This document shows positions 8,066 to 17,700 of a stretch of DNA of 64,000 nt, piece by piece. The DNA comes from CAZNXJ01 sp964577115 (GTDB lineage: Bacteria; Planctomycetota; Planctomycetia; Pirellulales; Pirellulaceae): contig CAZNXJ010000002.1 in assembly GCA_964577115.1 (NCBI GenBank), positions 248,001 to 312,000 on the forward strand, written 5' to 3'. Every line of letters starts with the position of its first letter. The first letter of the stretch is position 1. Below the pieces are notes generated by a model that worked only from the letters and a program-made list of their open reading frames with translations, searched no databases and was not told the DNA's origin. A program made the position numbers and the translations under genes.

Positions 8066-8266
8066 TTGCACACCGTCGAACGACTCGAACAAACACTCGC
8101 CGCCGTCCGTCAGCTTGGCTACGAAGTACGCATGGAGTGGCTCGAAAATGGCGGCGGCGTCTGCGAATACAAAGGGCGGCGCTGGTTGTTTGTCGATCTT
8201 GCCCAAACTGCCGCCGAGCAGCTCGAGCAGGCGCGTGCCGTATTGCGCCAGGCCGCGCAGCAATAG
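8066..8266 (+). CDS. Small conserved-looking protein, 66 aa, TTG start
   Basis: The frame starts at a TTG preceded by AGGAGG seven bases upstream, the best ribosome site in this part of the window, so I accept the rare start codon. The protein begins with a helix (VERLEQTLAAVRQLGYEVR), then a short beta hairpin WLENGGGVCEYKGRRWLFVDL, then a final helix TAAEQLEQARAVLRQA. It is compact, soluble and has no signal peptide. I recall similar small proteins in planctomycetes but know no function. It is followed, convergently, by nadD 73 bp away. Confidence 0.75.
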   Translation: MHTVERLEQTLAAVRQLGYEVRMEWLENGGGVCEYKGRRWLFVDLAQTAAEQLEQARAVLRQAAQQ

Positions 8267-8339
8267 GGCCGAAGGGAATCAAGGCTGGGCCTGGATGAGG
8301 CGCTGCGAGCCGCGTGAGCGATTCCGTTTCCGACTTGGC

Positions 8340-8951
8340 TTACGCGTTTTGGTAAAGTCCGTGCGTCTTGATGTATTGCTCGACGGCGCGTGGCGTGCGG
8401 TAACGAATGCTCTGGCCGGCCGCCAGGCGCGCTCGCAATTCCTTGCTGCTGTGACCGATCAGCGGCATCTCGACGGCGGCATGTTGGATTTCCAAAAGAC
8501 GCTGCTCGCCAACGAGCGGGCGCAATGCGTCCCAGTCGGGATCGGCCGCTCCGGCGCGACGCACCACCACCGGCGTTGCCAGCGCACAGATCCGATCCGG
8601 CTCGCGCCAGGTTGGGAAATCGACGAGCGAATCGGCGCCCATCAGCAGGAATAGTTCCGCGCCTGGATGCAGTTCCGCCATCGCGGCCACCGTCTCGACC
8701 GTGTAGCTGACGCCGCCTCGATCCAGTTCGATCGTCGATATTTCAAACGCGTCGTTTCCGGCGATGGCGAGCCGCAACATTTCGACGCGATGTTTGCTCT
8801 CGGACGGTGGCACGTCGCGCTTGTGCGGCGATACGGCCGCTGGGATGAAGGCGACGCGGTCGAGCCGGCAGCTTTCACGGCACGACTCGGCGAGCAGCAA
8901 GTGTCCGTAATGAACGGGATCGAATGATCCTCCATAGATTCCAAGCCGCAT
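8340..8951 (-). CDS. nadD: Nicotinate-nucleotide adenylyltransferase
   Basis: NadD joins nicotinate mononucleotide and ATP to make deamido-NAD, an essential step of NAD synthesis. The 203-aa protein has the nucleotidyltransferase signature GGSFDPVHYGHL at residues 7-18 (the HxGH-type motif is HYGH) and, near the C-terminus, HSSKELRARLAAG in the position of the usual ISSTxIR motif. LLMGADSLVDFPTW in the middle is also typical of the family. Length is normal for NadD. Start at ATG 8951. It is transcribed away from the hydrogenase operon, which begins 220 bp further along on the other strand. Confidence 0.95.
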   Translation of the reverse strand: MRLGIYGGSFDPVHYGHLLLAESCRESCRLDRVAFIPAAVSPHKRDVPPSESKHRVEMLRLAIAGNDAFEISTIELDRGGVSYTVETVAAMAELHPGAELFLLMGADSLVDFPTWREPDRICALATPVVVRRAGAADPDWDALRPLVGEQRLLEIQHAAVEMPLIGHSSKELRARLAAGQSIRYRTPRAVEQYIKTHGLYQNA

Positions 8952-9171
8952 CGAGTAACCTCAGCCATTGTCTCACGGGCAGCCAACCGCGAGCCGCGAT
9001 CGGCGGGAAACCATGAATGTGCCACAGGTCGCGTGCGAGGAGAAGTGGCTTCCACAGTCGGCGGCGCCGTCGGAGTGCACTAGTCGACGTTCGTTGGCCG
9101 CGCGGCCATAATGTCGAAGGAATTTTGAATTCGTGATCGGCGCGGCGTTTCGAGACAACATGAGGGAGTCT

Positions 9172-9708
9172 ATGCCGTCCAACCCTGCGGTCTCGACGAA
9201 GGCTGCCAAGCTCGGAGCGCATCCGAGCGGCGATCGCCGCTTCAAGGTCCTGGAAGTGGCGATGAAGCGGCAGCAGTTCCGCCAGGACGCCCTGATCGAA
9301 GTGCTGCACACCGCGCAGCAATTGTTCGGCTATCTCGAAGACGACCTGCTCTATTACATCGCGAGCAGTCTGAAGCTTCCGCCCAGTCGCGTCTATGGTG
9401 TCGCGACGTTCTACCACTTCTTCACGCTCAAGCCGCAGGGGCGGCACACCTGCGTCGTTTGCACGGGAACGGCGTGCTACGTCAAGAATTCCGACGGATT
9501 GCTCGCGGCCGTGCGCGAGGAGCTGAAGATCGGGCCAGGCGAGACGACGCCGGATGGCGAGGTTTCCGTGCTGACAGCTCGCTGTCTTGGCGCCTGCGGC
9601 AATGCACCGGTCGTTGTCATGGATGGAGTCATTCTTGGACAACAGACGCCGGACGATATCCGTCGCCAGTTGAAAGGATGGTTGTCGCGTGGATCTGATG
9701 GATCTTGA
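9172..9708 (+). CDS. hoxE: Bidirectional NiFe hydrogenase diaphorase subunit HoxE (NuoE-like)
   Basis: A thioredoxin-fold [2Fe-2S] subunit that joins the electron-input module of the NAD-linked hydrogenase. The 178-aa protein matches the NuoE family: a helical N-terminal half (about 25-85, including TAQQLFGYLEDDLLYYIA and VYGVATFYHFF) and a C-terminal cluster-binding half with CTGTAC and, later, CLGACGNAP, giving the four cysteines. Start at ATG 9172, with AGGGAG three bases upstream; ATG 9160 is a near alternative. It overlaps hoxF by 20 bp and opens a run of tightly packed genes. NuoE of complex I is excluded by the adjoining hoxY and hoxH. Confidence 0.92.
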   Translation: MPSNPAVSTKAAKLGAHPSGDRRFKVLEVAMKRQQFRQDALIEVLHTAQQLFGYLEDDLLYYIASSLKLPPSRVYGVATFYHFFTLKPQGRHTCVVCTGTACYVKNSDGLLAAVREELKIGPGETTPDGEVSVLTARCLGACGNAPVVVMDGVILGQQTPDDIRRQLKGWLSRGSDGS

Positions 9709-11443
9709 TACGATCGCCGCCCGCGAGGCCAGTCAGCGAGCGCCTTGTCAAATTCGCTGCTGTACGGCGGCCGGCTGTGTTTCGGCAGGATCGGACAAGG
9801 TGCTCGAGCAGCTCCAGCAGTCCGTCAAGGACGCCGGGCTGACCGACCGCGTTCAGGTTGCCGCGGTAGGCTGCATGCGCCTCTGTAGCCTCGGACCACT
9901 TGTCCGCGTTGATCCCACTGGCGTGCTCTATCGAAACGTCACGGCCGAGACCGCGCCGTCGATCGTGGCCGCTCAGAATGGCGGCACGGCAGAGGCCGAG
10001 ACGTATGATTTGGCGAGCCCCTTCTTCGCCTTGCAGCTGCCACTGATTCTCGAGAACAGCGGTACAGTCGAGCCTGAGCGGATCGAGAGCTACATCGCGG
10101 CGGGCGGATACCGCGCCTTGTACCGGGCGGTGACCGATATGCAGCCGGCGGAAGTCATCGACGAGATTACTCGCAGCGGCCTGCGCGGCCGCGGGGGTGC
10201 CGGTTACCCGACTGGAGTGAAATGGGGCACGGTCGCGAAGAATCCCGGCGAGCGGCGGTACGTCGTCTGCAACGCGGACGAAGGGGATCCCGGCGCGTTC
10301 ATGAATCGGAGCGTGCTGGAAAGCGACCCGCATAAGGTGCTCGAAGGCATGGCCATCGCCGGCTACGCCGTCGGAGCCAACCAGGGCTACATTTACTGCC
10401 GCGGCGAATACACGCTGGCCATTGACCGACTGAAAAAGGCCATTCGGCAGGCCGGACGTTTGGGCCTGTTGGGGACCAGTGTTTTCTCCTCGCCGTTCGA
10501 TTTTCGCATCGACATCCGCATCGGTGCTGGAGCCTTTGTCTGCGGAGAAGAAACGGCGCTCATGGCCTCGATCATGGGCGGCCGTGGCACGCCGGTACCG
10601 CGGCCGCCGTATCCCGCCGAGCGCGGACTATGGGGCATGCCCACACTGCTGAACAACGTTGAGACGTTCGCGAACGTTCCCAGCATCATCACCCGCGGCG
10701 CGGAATGGTTTTCCGGAATAGGTACCCCGACGAGCACCGGTACGAAGGTCTTTTGCTTGACCGGCAAGATCGTGAACACGGGGCTCGTGGAAGTTGCGCT
10801 AGGGACGCCGCTGCGCACAATCGTCGAACAAATCGGCGGCGGCGTTCCGGACGGTGGCAAGATCAAGGCCGTGCAAACCGGCGGTCCATCCGGCGGCTGC
10901 ATTCCCGCCGAACTGCTTGACACGCCGGTCGATTACGAATCGCTCGGCGCGATTGGTTCGATCATGGGCTCGGGCGGCATGATCGTCATGGACGATCAAA
11001 CGGACATGGTGGACGTCGCACGCTTCTTCATGGAGTTCTGCATGGACGAGTCGTGTGGCAAGTGCGTGCCGTGCCGAGCGGGCACGGTGCAGATGCACCG
11101 GCTGCTCGACCGCATCCTCCAAGGCGCGGCGGGTCCGGAAGACCTTCAGCAACTCGAATTGCTCTGCGACATGGTGCGCAACACCAGCCTCTGTGGACTC
11201 GGACAGACCGCTCCCAACCCGACGCTTAGCACGCTCCAGTATTTTCGGCACGAGTACGAGAGCCGCCTGAAAAGTGGCGAGCGGGCGGAGTTTGTCACGC
11301 TGCCGGTTGTCACTCCCATGCCGCATCCCGACGCGGGCGCGGGACGCGCTCCGTGGATTGCCGGTGAGTCGGCTACACAGGCACATGCGACCGAAAACGC
11401 AACTTCGCTCTCACCGCCGCAGAAAGGAGAGCAAACCTCATGA
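9689..11443 (+). CDS. hoxF: Bidirectional NiFe hydrogenase diaphorase subunit HoxF (NuoF-like, NAD/FMN)
   Basis: The flavoprotein that exchanges electrons with NAD(H). The 584-aa protein has an N-terminal thioredoxin-like [2Fe-2S] domain (CCTAAGC near residue 25 and GCMRLC near 62), which distinguishes HoxF and HndC types from plain NuoF. The NuoF core follows: the FMN/NAD loop GLRGRGGAGYPTG, then CNADEGDPGAF. The C-terminal [4Fe-4S] motif is CGKCVPCRAG followed by a distal cysteine in TSLCGLG. The last 50 or so residues are Pro/Ala-rich and look disordered. It overlaps hoxE by 20 bp and shares ATGA with hoxU, so translation is probably coupled. Confidence 0.93.
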   Translation: MDLMDLDTIAAREASQRAPCQIRCCTAAGCVSAGSDKVLEQLQQSVKDAGLTDRVQVAAVGCMRLCSLGPLVRVDPTGVLYRNVTAETAPSIVAAQNGGTAEAETYDLASPFFALQLPLILENSGTVEPERIESYIAAGGYRALYRAVTDMQPAEVIDEITRSGLRGRGGAGYPTGVKWGTVAKNPGERRYVVCNADEGDPGAFMNRSVLESDPHKVLEGMAIAGYAVGANQGYIYCRGEYTLAIDRLKKAIRQAGRLGLLGTSVFSSPFDFRIDIRIGAGAFVCGEETALMASIMGGRGTPVPRPPYPAERGLWGMPTLLNNVETFANVPSIITRGAEWFSGIGTPTSTGTKVFCLTGKIVNTGLVEVALGTPLRTIVEQIGGGVPDGGKIKAVQTGGPSGGCIPAELLDTPVDYESLGAIGSIMGSGGMIVMDDQTDMVDVARFFMEFCMDESCGKCVPCRAGTVQMHRLLDRILQGAAGPEDLQQLELLCDMVRNTSLCGLGQTAPNPTLSTLQYFRHEYESRLKSGERAEFVTLPVVTPMPHPDAGAGRAPWIAGESATQAHATENATSLSPPQKGEQTS

Positions 11444-12156
11444 GCGTCATTACGCTCACTATCGATGGCCAGCTGGTCAGTGCCCGGCAGGGGGAAACAA
11501 TCCTGCAAGCCGCGGAGTCGGCCGGGATCAAGATCCCAACACTTTGCTACGTCGAGGGGCTTAGCGCGCATGGCGGCTGCCGGATGTGTCTCGTAAATAT
11601 CGAGGGCCACAGCCGCCTCCAGCCCGCCTGCTTCATGAATGTCCAGGAAGGCATGGTGGTGCAGACGAACACCGAGCAGCTTCGCGAGTATCGGCGGATG
11701 ATTGTCGAGTTGCTGTTTGCCGAGGGCAATCATGTTTGCTCGGTGTGTGTGGCCAACAACAACTGCGAGCTTCAGGATGCGGCGATCGAAACGGGCATGG
11801 ATCACGTGCGGCTCGAATACATCCATCCGCGCCGTGAAGTGGATAACTCGCATGAACGCTTCGGCATCGATCATAACCGATGTATCCTCTGCACGCGCTG
11901 CGTGCGCGCTTGCGACGAGCTGGAAGGCGCGCATACGTGGGACGTCGCGGGACGCGGCGCGAACACGAAAATGATCACCGACATGAATCAGCCTTGGGGC
12001 GATTCGCCGACGTGCACTTCCTGCGGCAAGTGTTTCATGGCCTGCCCGACCGGCGCCATCTTCCGCAAGGGATCGACCGTCGCCGAAATGGAACACGGCC
12101 GGCAAACTCTCGATTTCCTCATCACGGCGCGGGAGAAACAGCAGTGGATCGTTTGA
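11440..12156 (+). CDS. hoxU: Bidirectional NiFe hydrogenase diaphorase subunit HoxU (NuoG-like N-terminus)
   Basis: An iron-sulfur relay between the NAD-binding HoxF and the hydrogenase dimer. The 238-aa protein starts with a plant-type [2Fe-2S] ferredoxin domain whose ligands are Cys36, Cys47, Cys50 and Cys64. It continues through the His/Cys region around HVCSVCVANNNCELQ and ends with two bacterial-ferredoxin motifs, CILCTRCVRAC and CTSCGKCFMACP. This matches HoxU and the first part of NuoG; it lacks the large molybdopterin-fold domain of NuoG. The start shares ATGA with the hoxF stop. The stop overlaps the hoxY start by 13 bp. Confidence 0.93.
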   Translation: MSVITLTIDGQLVSARQGETILQAAESAGIKIPTLCYVEGLSAHGGCRMCLVNIEGHSRLQPACFMNVQEGMVVQTNTEQLREYRRMIVELLFAEGNHVCSVCVANNNCELQDAAIETGMDHVRLEYIHPRREVDNSHERFGIDHNRCILCTRCVRACDELEGAHTWDVAGRGANTKMITDMNQPWGDSPTCTSCGKCFMACPTGAIFRKGSTVAEMEHGRQTLDFLITAREKQQWIV

Positions 12157-12686
12157 GGATCGCCACCATCTGGCTCGGCGGCTGCTCGGGATGTCACATG
12201 TCGCTGCTGGATCTCGACGAGTGGCTCTTCGAGCTCGCCCGGTTCGCCGACGTTGTTTACTCGCCGGTCGCTGACGTGAAAGAGTATCCGGAAAACGTCG
12301 ATGCGGTGCTCGTCGAAGGAGCGATCGCCAATGAAGATCACTTGCATTTCATCCAGCGCGTGCGCGCTCGGACGCGTTGGGTTATCTCCTTCGGCGACTG
12401 CGCGGTGACGGGCAATGTGACCGCGCAGCGCAATCCGTTGGGCGGAGCTCTTCCGGTGCTGGAACGCAGCTATGTCGAACTGGCGGATCGGAATCCGGGG
12501 ATACCGAACGAGCCGGGTATCGTGCCGGTGCTCCTCGAGCATGTCCAGCCCGTGCACGCCGTCGTGCACGTGGATGCGTTTTTGCCCGGCTGCCCGCCGC
12601 CAGCCGATCGGATTCAGAAGTGTTTCGAAGCTCTCCGTGAGGGCCGGCTGCCCGCCCTGGAAGGACGGGACATCAAGTTTGGCTGA
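12144..12686 (+). CDS. hoxY: NiFe hydrogenase small subunit HoxY
   Basis: The small electron-transfer subunit of the bidirectional (group 3d-like) hydrogenase. It is short (180 aa) and has a single proximal [4Fe-4S] cluster, as HoxY does: Cys14 and Cys17 in WLGGCSGCH, Cys86 in SFGDC and Cys150 in LPGCPPP. There is no Tat signal, so the enzyme is cytoplasmic. The start is GTG 12144, preceded by GGGAG at good spacing and lying inside the end of hoxU. A 154-bp gap with a strong palindrome separates it from hoxH, the largest gap inside the hox run. Confidence 0.92.
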   Translation: MDRLRIATIWLGGCSGCHMSLLDLDEWLFELARFADVVYSPVADVKEYPENVDAVLVEGAIANEDHLHFIQRVRARTRWVISFGDCAVTGNVTAQRNPLGGALPVLERSYVELADRNPGIPNEPGIVPVLLEHVQPVHAVVHVDAFLPGCPPPADRIQKCFEALREGRLPALEGRDIKFG

Positions 12687-12765
12687 CGGCTGACGGAAGC
12701 GCTGAGTGGAGGAGGGGAGTGGACACTGAGGTCGGATGACAGGAAGTCGGCAGTCGCGACGGCAC

Positions 12766-12781
12766 GTCGCGCTAGCGCGAC
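12766..12781. repeat. 16-bp perfect palindrome between hoxY and hoxH
   Basis: GTCGCGCTAGCGCGAC reads the same on both strands. It lies in the 154-bp gap between hoxY and hoxH, 60 bp upstream of the hoxH ATG. It may be an operator, an mRNA hairpin that adjusts the hoxY:hoxH ratio, or chance in GC-rich DNA. Confidence 0.45.
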
Positions 12782-12840
12782 TAGCTGAAGAGCGGCGCTG
12801 GAAGTGAGATGAAAGTGGGACGCGGGTGACGGGCGATGCT

Positions 12841-14265
12841 ATGGCGAAACGTATTCTGATTGATCCGGTGACGCGTATCGAAGGACACGCGAAGATCACG
12901 GTCTACCTGAATGAACAGGACCAGGTGGATTACGCCCGTTGTCATGTTACCGAGTTCCGCGGGTTCGAACGGATTTACCAAGGGCGCCCGATGTGGGAAA
13001 TGCCGGCCATCACGGCGCGCGTGTGCGGCATCTGCCCGGTCAGCCACTTGCTGACCTCGGCCAAGGCCGGCGACCAGATCCTGGCCGTGCAGCCTCCGCC
13101 TGCCGCTCGGAAGCTGCGACGCCTCATGAACCTCGCGCAGATCATCCAATCGCATGCACTTAGCTTCTTTCATCTCAGCGCCCCCGACTTTTTGCTGGGC
13201 ATGGACAGCGATCCCGCGCGGCGCAACATCTTTGGGTTGATGGCCGACCATCCCGAGCTTGCTCGTCGCGGTATTCGACTGCGGCAATTCGGGCAGCAGA
13301 TCATCGCGATGTTGGGCGGGCAGAAAGTGCATCCGGCGTGGTGCGTCCCCGGTGGCGTGCGTGCATCGCTGACAGAAGACGACATTCAGTGGATTCGCAG
13401 TCGGCTCGACGAGTCGCGCGATTCGGCGCTCGCCGCCCTCGAGCTCTTCAAAGGCCTCGTCGAGAAATTCCGAGCCGAAGCCGATTCATTCGGGGACTTC
13501 CCGTCGCTGTTTCTTGGGCAGGTTGGTGCCGACGGGACTTGGGAACACAGCGACGGTCATTTGCGCATCGTCGACAGCCAGCGTAATATTGTGGCCGACG
13601 GGCTGGATCCAACTCGATACCAGGAATACATCGGGGAAGCCGCCGAGCCGTGGTCGTATCTAAAGTCGCCCTACTACAAGCCGCTCGGCTACCCCGATGG
13701 CATGTACCGCGTCGGCCCGCTTGCTCGATTGAACCTGTGCGAGCGCATGGGCACACCGCTGGCCGACGAGCAGCTTGCCGCCTTCCGGCAGCTCAGTCCG
13801 GGCGCGGTCACGTCGTCCTTCTATTACCACCAAGCGCGGCTCATCGAGATCCTCGCATCCGTCGAGTCGATCGAACGCATGTTGGATGATCCGGACTTGC
13901 GCTCGGAGAACTTGCGCGCGACGGCGAGCGTTAACTGCCGCGAAGGCATCGGGTGCAGCGAGGCGCCGCGGGGCACGCTGTTCCACCATTATCACGTCGA
14001 TAAAAACGGGCTCATCGAGAGAGCCAACCTGATCATCGCCACCGGACAAAACAACCTGGCGATGAACGAAACCGTCACACAGATCGCGCGGCGCTTTATC
14101 ACCGGTCCCGAGATTCCGGAGGGCGCGCTCAATCGAGTCGAAGCGGGTATTCGCGCTTTTGATCCGTGCCTGAGCTGCTCGACGCACGCCGCCGGACAAA
14201 TGCCGCTCCACATACAAATGCTCGCCGCCGACGGGCGACTCATTGCGGAGGCCCGGCGAGAGTGA
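12841..14265 (+). CDS. hoxH: NiFe hydrogenase large subunit HoxH
   Basis: The catalytic subunit carrying the NiFe(CN)2CO site, which makes or splits H2. The 474-aa protein has the two nickel motifs: RVCGICPVSH (Cys62, Cys65) and DPCLSCSTH (Cys443, Cys446, His449). The 25 residues after His449 (AAGQMPLHIQ... to the end) are the expected C-terminal extension that a maturation protease removes after metal insertion. That protease gene overlaps this one. Start at ATG 12841 (MAKRILIDPVTRIEG); a GTG at 12826 would add five residues. The motifs and the neighbouring hoxEFU place it in the bidirectional NAD-linked group, not among uptake hydrogenases. Confidence 0.95.
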   Translation: MAKRILIDPVTRIEGHAKITVYLNEQDQVDYARCHVTEFRGFERIYQGRPMWEMPAITARVCGICPVSHLLTSAKAGDQILAVQPPPAARKLRRLMNLAQIIQSHALSFFHLSAPDFLLGMDSDPARRNIFGLMADHPELARRGIRLRQFGQQIIAMLGGQKVHPAWCVPGGVRASLTEDDIQWIRSRLDESRDSALAALELFKGLVEKFRAEADSFGDFPSLFLGQVGADGTWEHSDGHLRIVDSQRNIVADGLDPTRYQEYIGEAAEPWSYLKSPYYKPLGYPDGMYRVGPLARLNLCERMGTPLADEQLAAFRQLSPGAVTSSFYYHQARLIEILASVESIERMLDDPDLRSENLRATASVNCREGIGCSEAPRGTLFHHYHVDKNGLIERANLIIATGQNNLAMNETVTQIARRFITGPEIPEGALNRVEAGIRAFDPCLSCSTHAAGQMPLHIQMLAADGRLIAEARRE

Positions 14266-14744
14266 GCGTGGTTGAGACACGGGACGACGAGGTGCTCGTA
14301 ATCGGATATGGCAACGAGCTGCGCGGCGACGACGGAGTAGGACCGTACATGGCCGGGCAGATTGCCCGGCGAGCGATCCGCGGAGTTCGCACGCTGGCGC
14401 TGCCGCAGCTCGTGCCCGAGCTGGCCTGCGACTTGGCTCGAGCGCGTTCGGCCATCTTCATCGACGCGCGGCTGGCCGACCCGCATTACGGTGTTCACAT
14501 CATGCCACTCGAGGCCCAGGGCGATCGGATGCTCATGACCCACGCCATGTGCCCGAGTGGTCTGCTGGCGCTCGCGCGGATTCTCTACGGCCGGGCGCCA
14601 AGGGCCTGGCTCGTGACGATTGCCGGCACGCGATTTGATCCGGGCGCATCGCTCTCGAGCGAAGCGCTCGCTCTTATCGCCGACGCGCTACCCCAAATCG
14701 AACGGCTCATTGATACATCGAGTTGCCACGAGGAGCAGCGATGA
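14262..14744 (+). CDS. hoxW: Hydrogenase maturation protease (HoxW/HycI family)
   Basis: An endopeptidase that cleaves the C-terminal tail of HoxH once nickel is in place. The 160-aa protein shows the family signature VIGYGNELRGDDGVGPYMA near the N-terminus, where the Glu and Asp are nickel-sensing ligands, and a later His in MLMTHAMCPSGLL. Start GTG 14262 overlaps the hoxH stop (GTGA) and has GGAGG about ten bases upstream; a second GTG two codons on is possible. The stop overlaps the next gene by ATGA. No hypABCDEF genes are in the window, so the general NiFe maturation set must be elsewhere. Confidence 0.9.
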   Translation: MSVVETRDDEVLVIGYGNELRGDDGVGPYMAGQIARRAIRGVRTLALPQLVPELACDLARARSAIFIDARLADPHYGVHIMPLEAQGDRMLMTHAMCPSGLLALARILYGRAPRAWLVTIAGTRFDPGASLSSEALALIADALPQIERLIDTSSCHEEQR

Positions 14745-17700
14745 GCATGCGCAATGCAGTTACGCTGGACGCCAATGAAGCGGCTGCGTCGGTCGCTTAC
14801 CGAATGAATGAAATCGTGGTGATCTACCCGATCACGCCGTCGTCGCCCATGGCCGAATGGTGTGACGAGTGGGCTGCAGCGAGCCGGAAGAACCTATGGG
14901 GCGTGGTGCCGCATGTCACGGAAATGCAGTCCGAAGCGGGCGCGGCCGGCGCGATCCACGGCGCTCTGCAGGCTGGGAGCCTCGCGACGACCTTCACCGC
15001 GTCGCAAGGTCTGCTGCTCATGATCCCGAACATGTACAAGATCGCTGGCGAGCTGAACTGCTTCTGCATGCACGTTGCCGCGCGCACGGTCGCCACGCAT
15101 GCGCTGTCGATCTTCGGCGATCATTCGGATGTGATGGCGTGCCGCCAGACCGGCTTCGCCATGCTTTGTTCGAACTCCGTTCAGGAAGCGCACGACTTTG
15201 CCTGCATCGGGCAGGCGGCGACGCTGCGCAGCCGCGTGCCGTTCATGCATTTTTTCGACGGTTTTCGGACGTCGCACGAAGTGGCAAAGATCGAGGCGCT
15301 GTCCGACGATCAGATTCGCGCGATGATCGACGAAGAAGCCGTGACCGCTCACCGCCGCCGAGCTCTCACGCCGGATGCGCCCGTGATTCGCGGCACGGCG
15401 CAAAACCCGGACGTGTTCTTCCAGGCGCGCGAGGCGTGCAATCCGTTCTATGTGGCTCTGCCCGAGTCGGTGCAGGCCACGATGGACCAGTTCGCTCAAG
15501 TGACAGGCCGCCAATACCGGCTGTTTGACTATTTCGGCGCGCCGGACGCCGAGCGGGTGCTGGTGCTGATGGGCTCGGGCGTCGAGACGGCTCGCGAAAC
15601 CGTCGAATACCTGAACCGGCAAGGCGAGAAGGTGGGCGTGGTCGCGGTGCGACTCTATCGCCCGTTTTCGATTCGCGATTTCGTCGCCGCACTGCCGAAG
15701 ACCACCCGCGCCATCGCGGTGCTCGACCGCACCAAGGAACCCGGCGCTATCGGCGAACCACTCTATCTCGACGTCGTGGCCGCACTGCGCGAGGCCTTCG
15801 ATGCAGGCGAGGCGCCGATGGCGCAGGAGCCGCGTGTCGTGGGGGGACGCTATGGCCTATCGTCGAAAGAATTCACTCCGGCGATGGTCAAGGCGGTGTT
15901 CGACGAGCTCAGACAGGCCCGGCCGCGAAACCACTTCACCGTCGGCATCGTCGATGATGTCACGCATCTTTCGCTCGCCTACGATCCGGACTTCGACATC
16001 GAGCCGGACGAAGTGGTGCGCGCTTTGTTCTATGGGCTCGGTTCGGACGGTACGGTCGGCGCGAATAAGAACTCGATCAAAATCATCGGCGAGGAGACCG
16101 ACAACTACGCGCAAGGCTACTTCGTGTACGACTCGAAGAAGTCCGGTGCAACAACCGTCTCGCACCTGCGTTTCGGTCCTCGCCCGATCCGCTCCGAATA
16201 CCTCATCCGCTCGGCCAATTTCGTCGCCTGCCACCAGTTCCATTTTCTCGAGCGGATGAACATTCTCGAGCATGCTCGCCCCGGTGGCGTCTTCTTGCTG
16301 AACGCGCCGTATGGTCCCGACGAGGTTTGGGACCGGTTGCCGCGCGAGGTGCAGGAGGAGATCCTGGCGAAGCAGCTGCGGCTGTTTGTCATCGATGCGC
16401 TGAAGGTCGCGGGCGATACCGGCATGGGGCGGCGCATCAACACGATCATGCAGACCTGCTTCTTTGCGATCTCGGGCGTCTTGCCCCGTGAAGAAGCCAT
16501 TGCCGAGATCAAGAAGTCGATCGAGAAAACGTACGCCCGGAAGGGTGACGAGGTCGTGCGCCGCAACTTTGCCGCCGTCGACCATGCCGTCGCCCATCTC
16601 TTCGAAGTCAAAGTTCCGACGTCGGCCACGTCGCACGTCCACCGGCAGCCCGACGTTCCCGCCGATGCGCCTGACTTTGTTAAACGCGTCAATGCCGTGA
16701 TCATGGCCGGGAAGGGAGATTTGTTGCCGGTCTCGGCGTTTCCCGTAGACGGCACCTGGCCGCTCAGCACCACGCGCTGGGAAAAACGCAAAATTGCGAC
16801 CGAGGTGCCCATCTGGGATCCGGCGATTTGCATCCAGTGCAATAAATGTGCGTTCGTCTGCCCGCACGCGACAATTCGCGCCAAGGTTTATGATCCTCAG
16901 GAGCTGGCCGCGGCGCCCGGCGAGTTCCAGTCGATGGACTTTCGGGCCGCCGAATTCAAAGGCTGGAAGTACACGATCCAGGTCGCGCCGGAGGATTGCA
17001 CCGGCTGTAATCTGTGCGTTGTGGTCTGTCCGGCAAAGGACAAGAGCAATCCCAAGCACAAAGCGATCAACATGACGCCGCTGCACGAGGTGATCGATCG
17101 CGAGCGGGATAACTACGACTTCTTTCTGCGGATTCCCGATCCGCCGCGCGAACGCGTGCGTCACAGCGACGTTAAGGGCTCGCAGTTTCTCTTGCCGCTG
17201 TTCGAGTACTCGGGGGCGTGCAGTGGTTGCGGTGAGACGCCGTACCTCAAGCTGCTTACTCAGCTTTTTGGCGATCGGCTGTTGATTGCCAATGCAACGG
17301 GCTGTTCGTCCATTTACGGCGCCAATCTGCCCACGACGCCGTGGGCGGCCAATCCAGACGGTCGCGGTCCCGCCTGGTCGAACTCGCTGTTCGAGGACAA
17401 TGCCGAGTTCGGGCTCGGTTTCCGGCTCAGCATCGATAACCTGACGAGCCAGGCACGCGAGCTCGTCACGCAGTTCGCCTCTGTGCTGGGCGACAATCTG
17501 GTCCAAGAGATCCTCGAGGCGGATCAGACGAACGAGCCGGGTATCGAGGTACAGCGGCAGCGAGTCGCCGCGCTGCGCGAGAAACTTCGCGGCGACTCGT
17601 CCGAGGCAGCGCAGCGTTTGCTGCTTCTGGCCGACTATTTGGTGAAAAAGAGTATCTGGTTGATTGGCGGCGATGGCTGGGCCTATGACATCGGCTTCGG

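Noticed and set aside
9096..9107. GGCCGCGCGGCC palindrome upstream of hoxE
   Set aside because: Only G and C, and such 12-mers occur often by chance in this base composition; not treated as an operator.
9629..10333. Minus-strand frame across hoxF
   Set aside because: Antisense to a strongly supported gene; no domain and no ribosome site.
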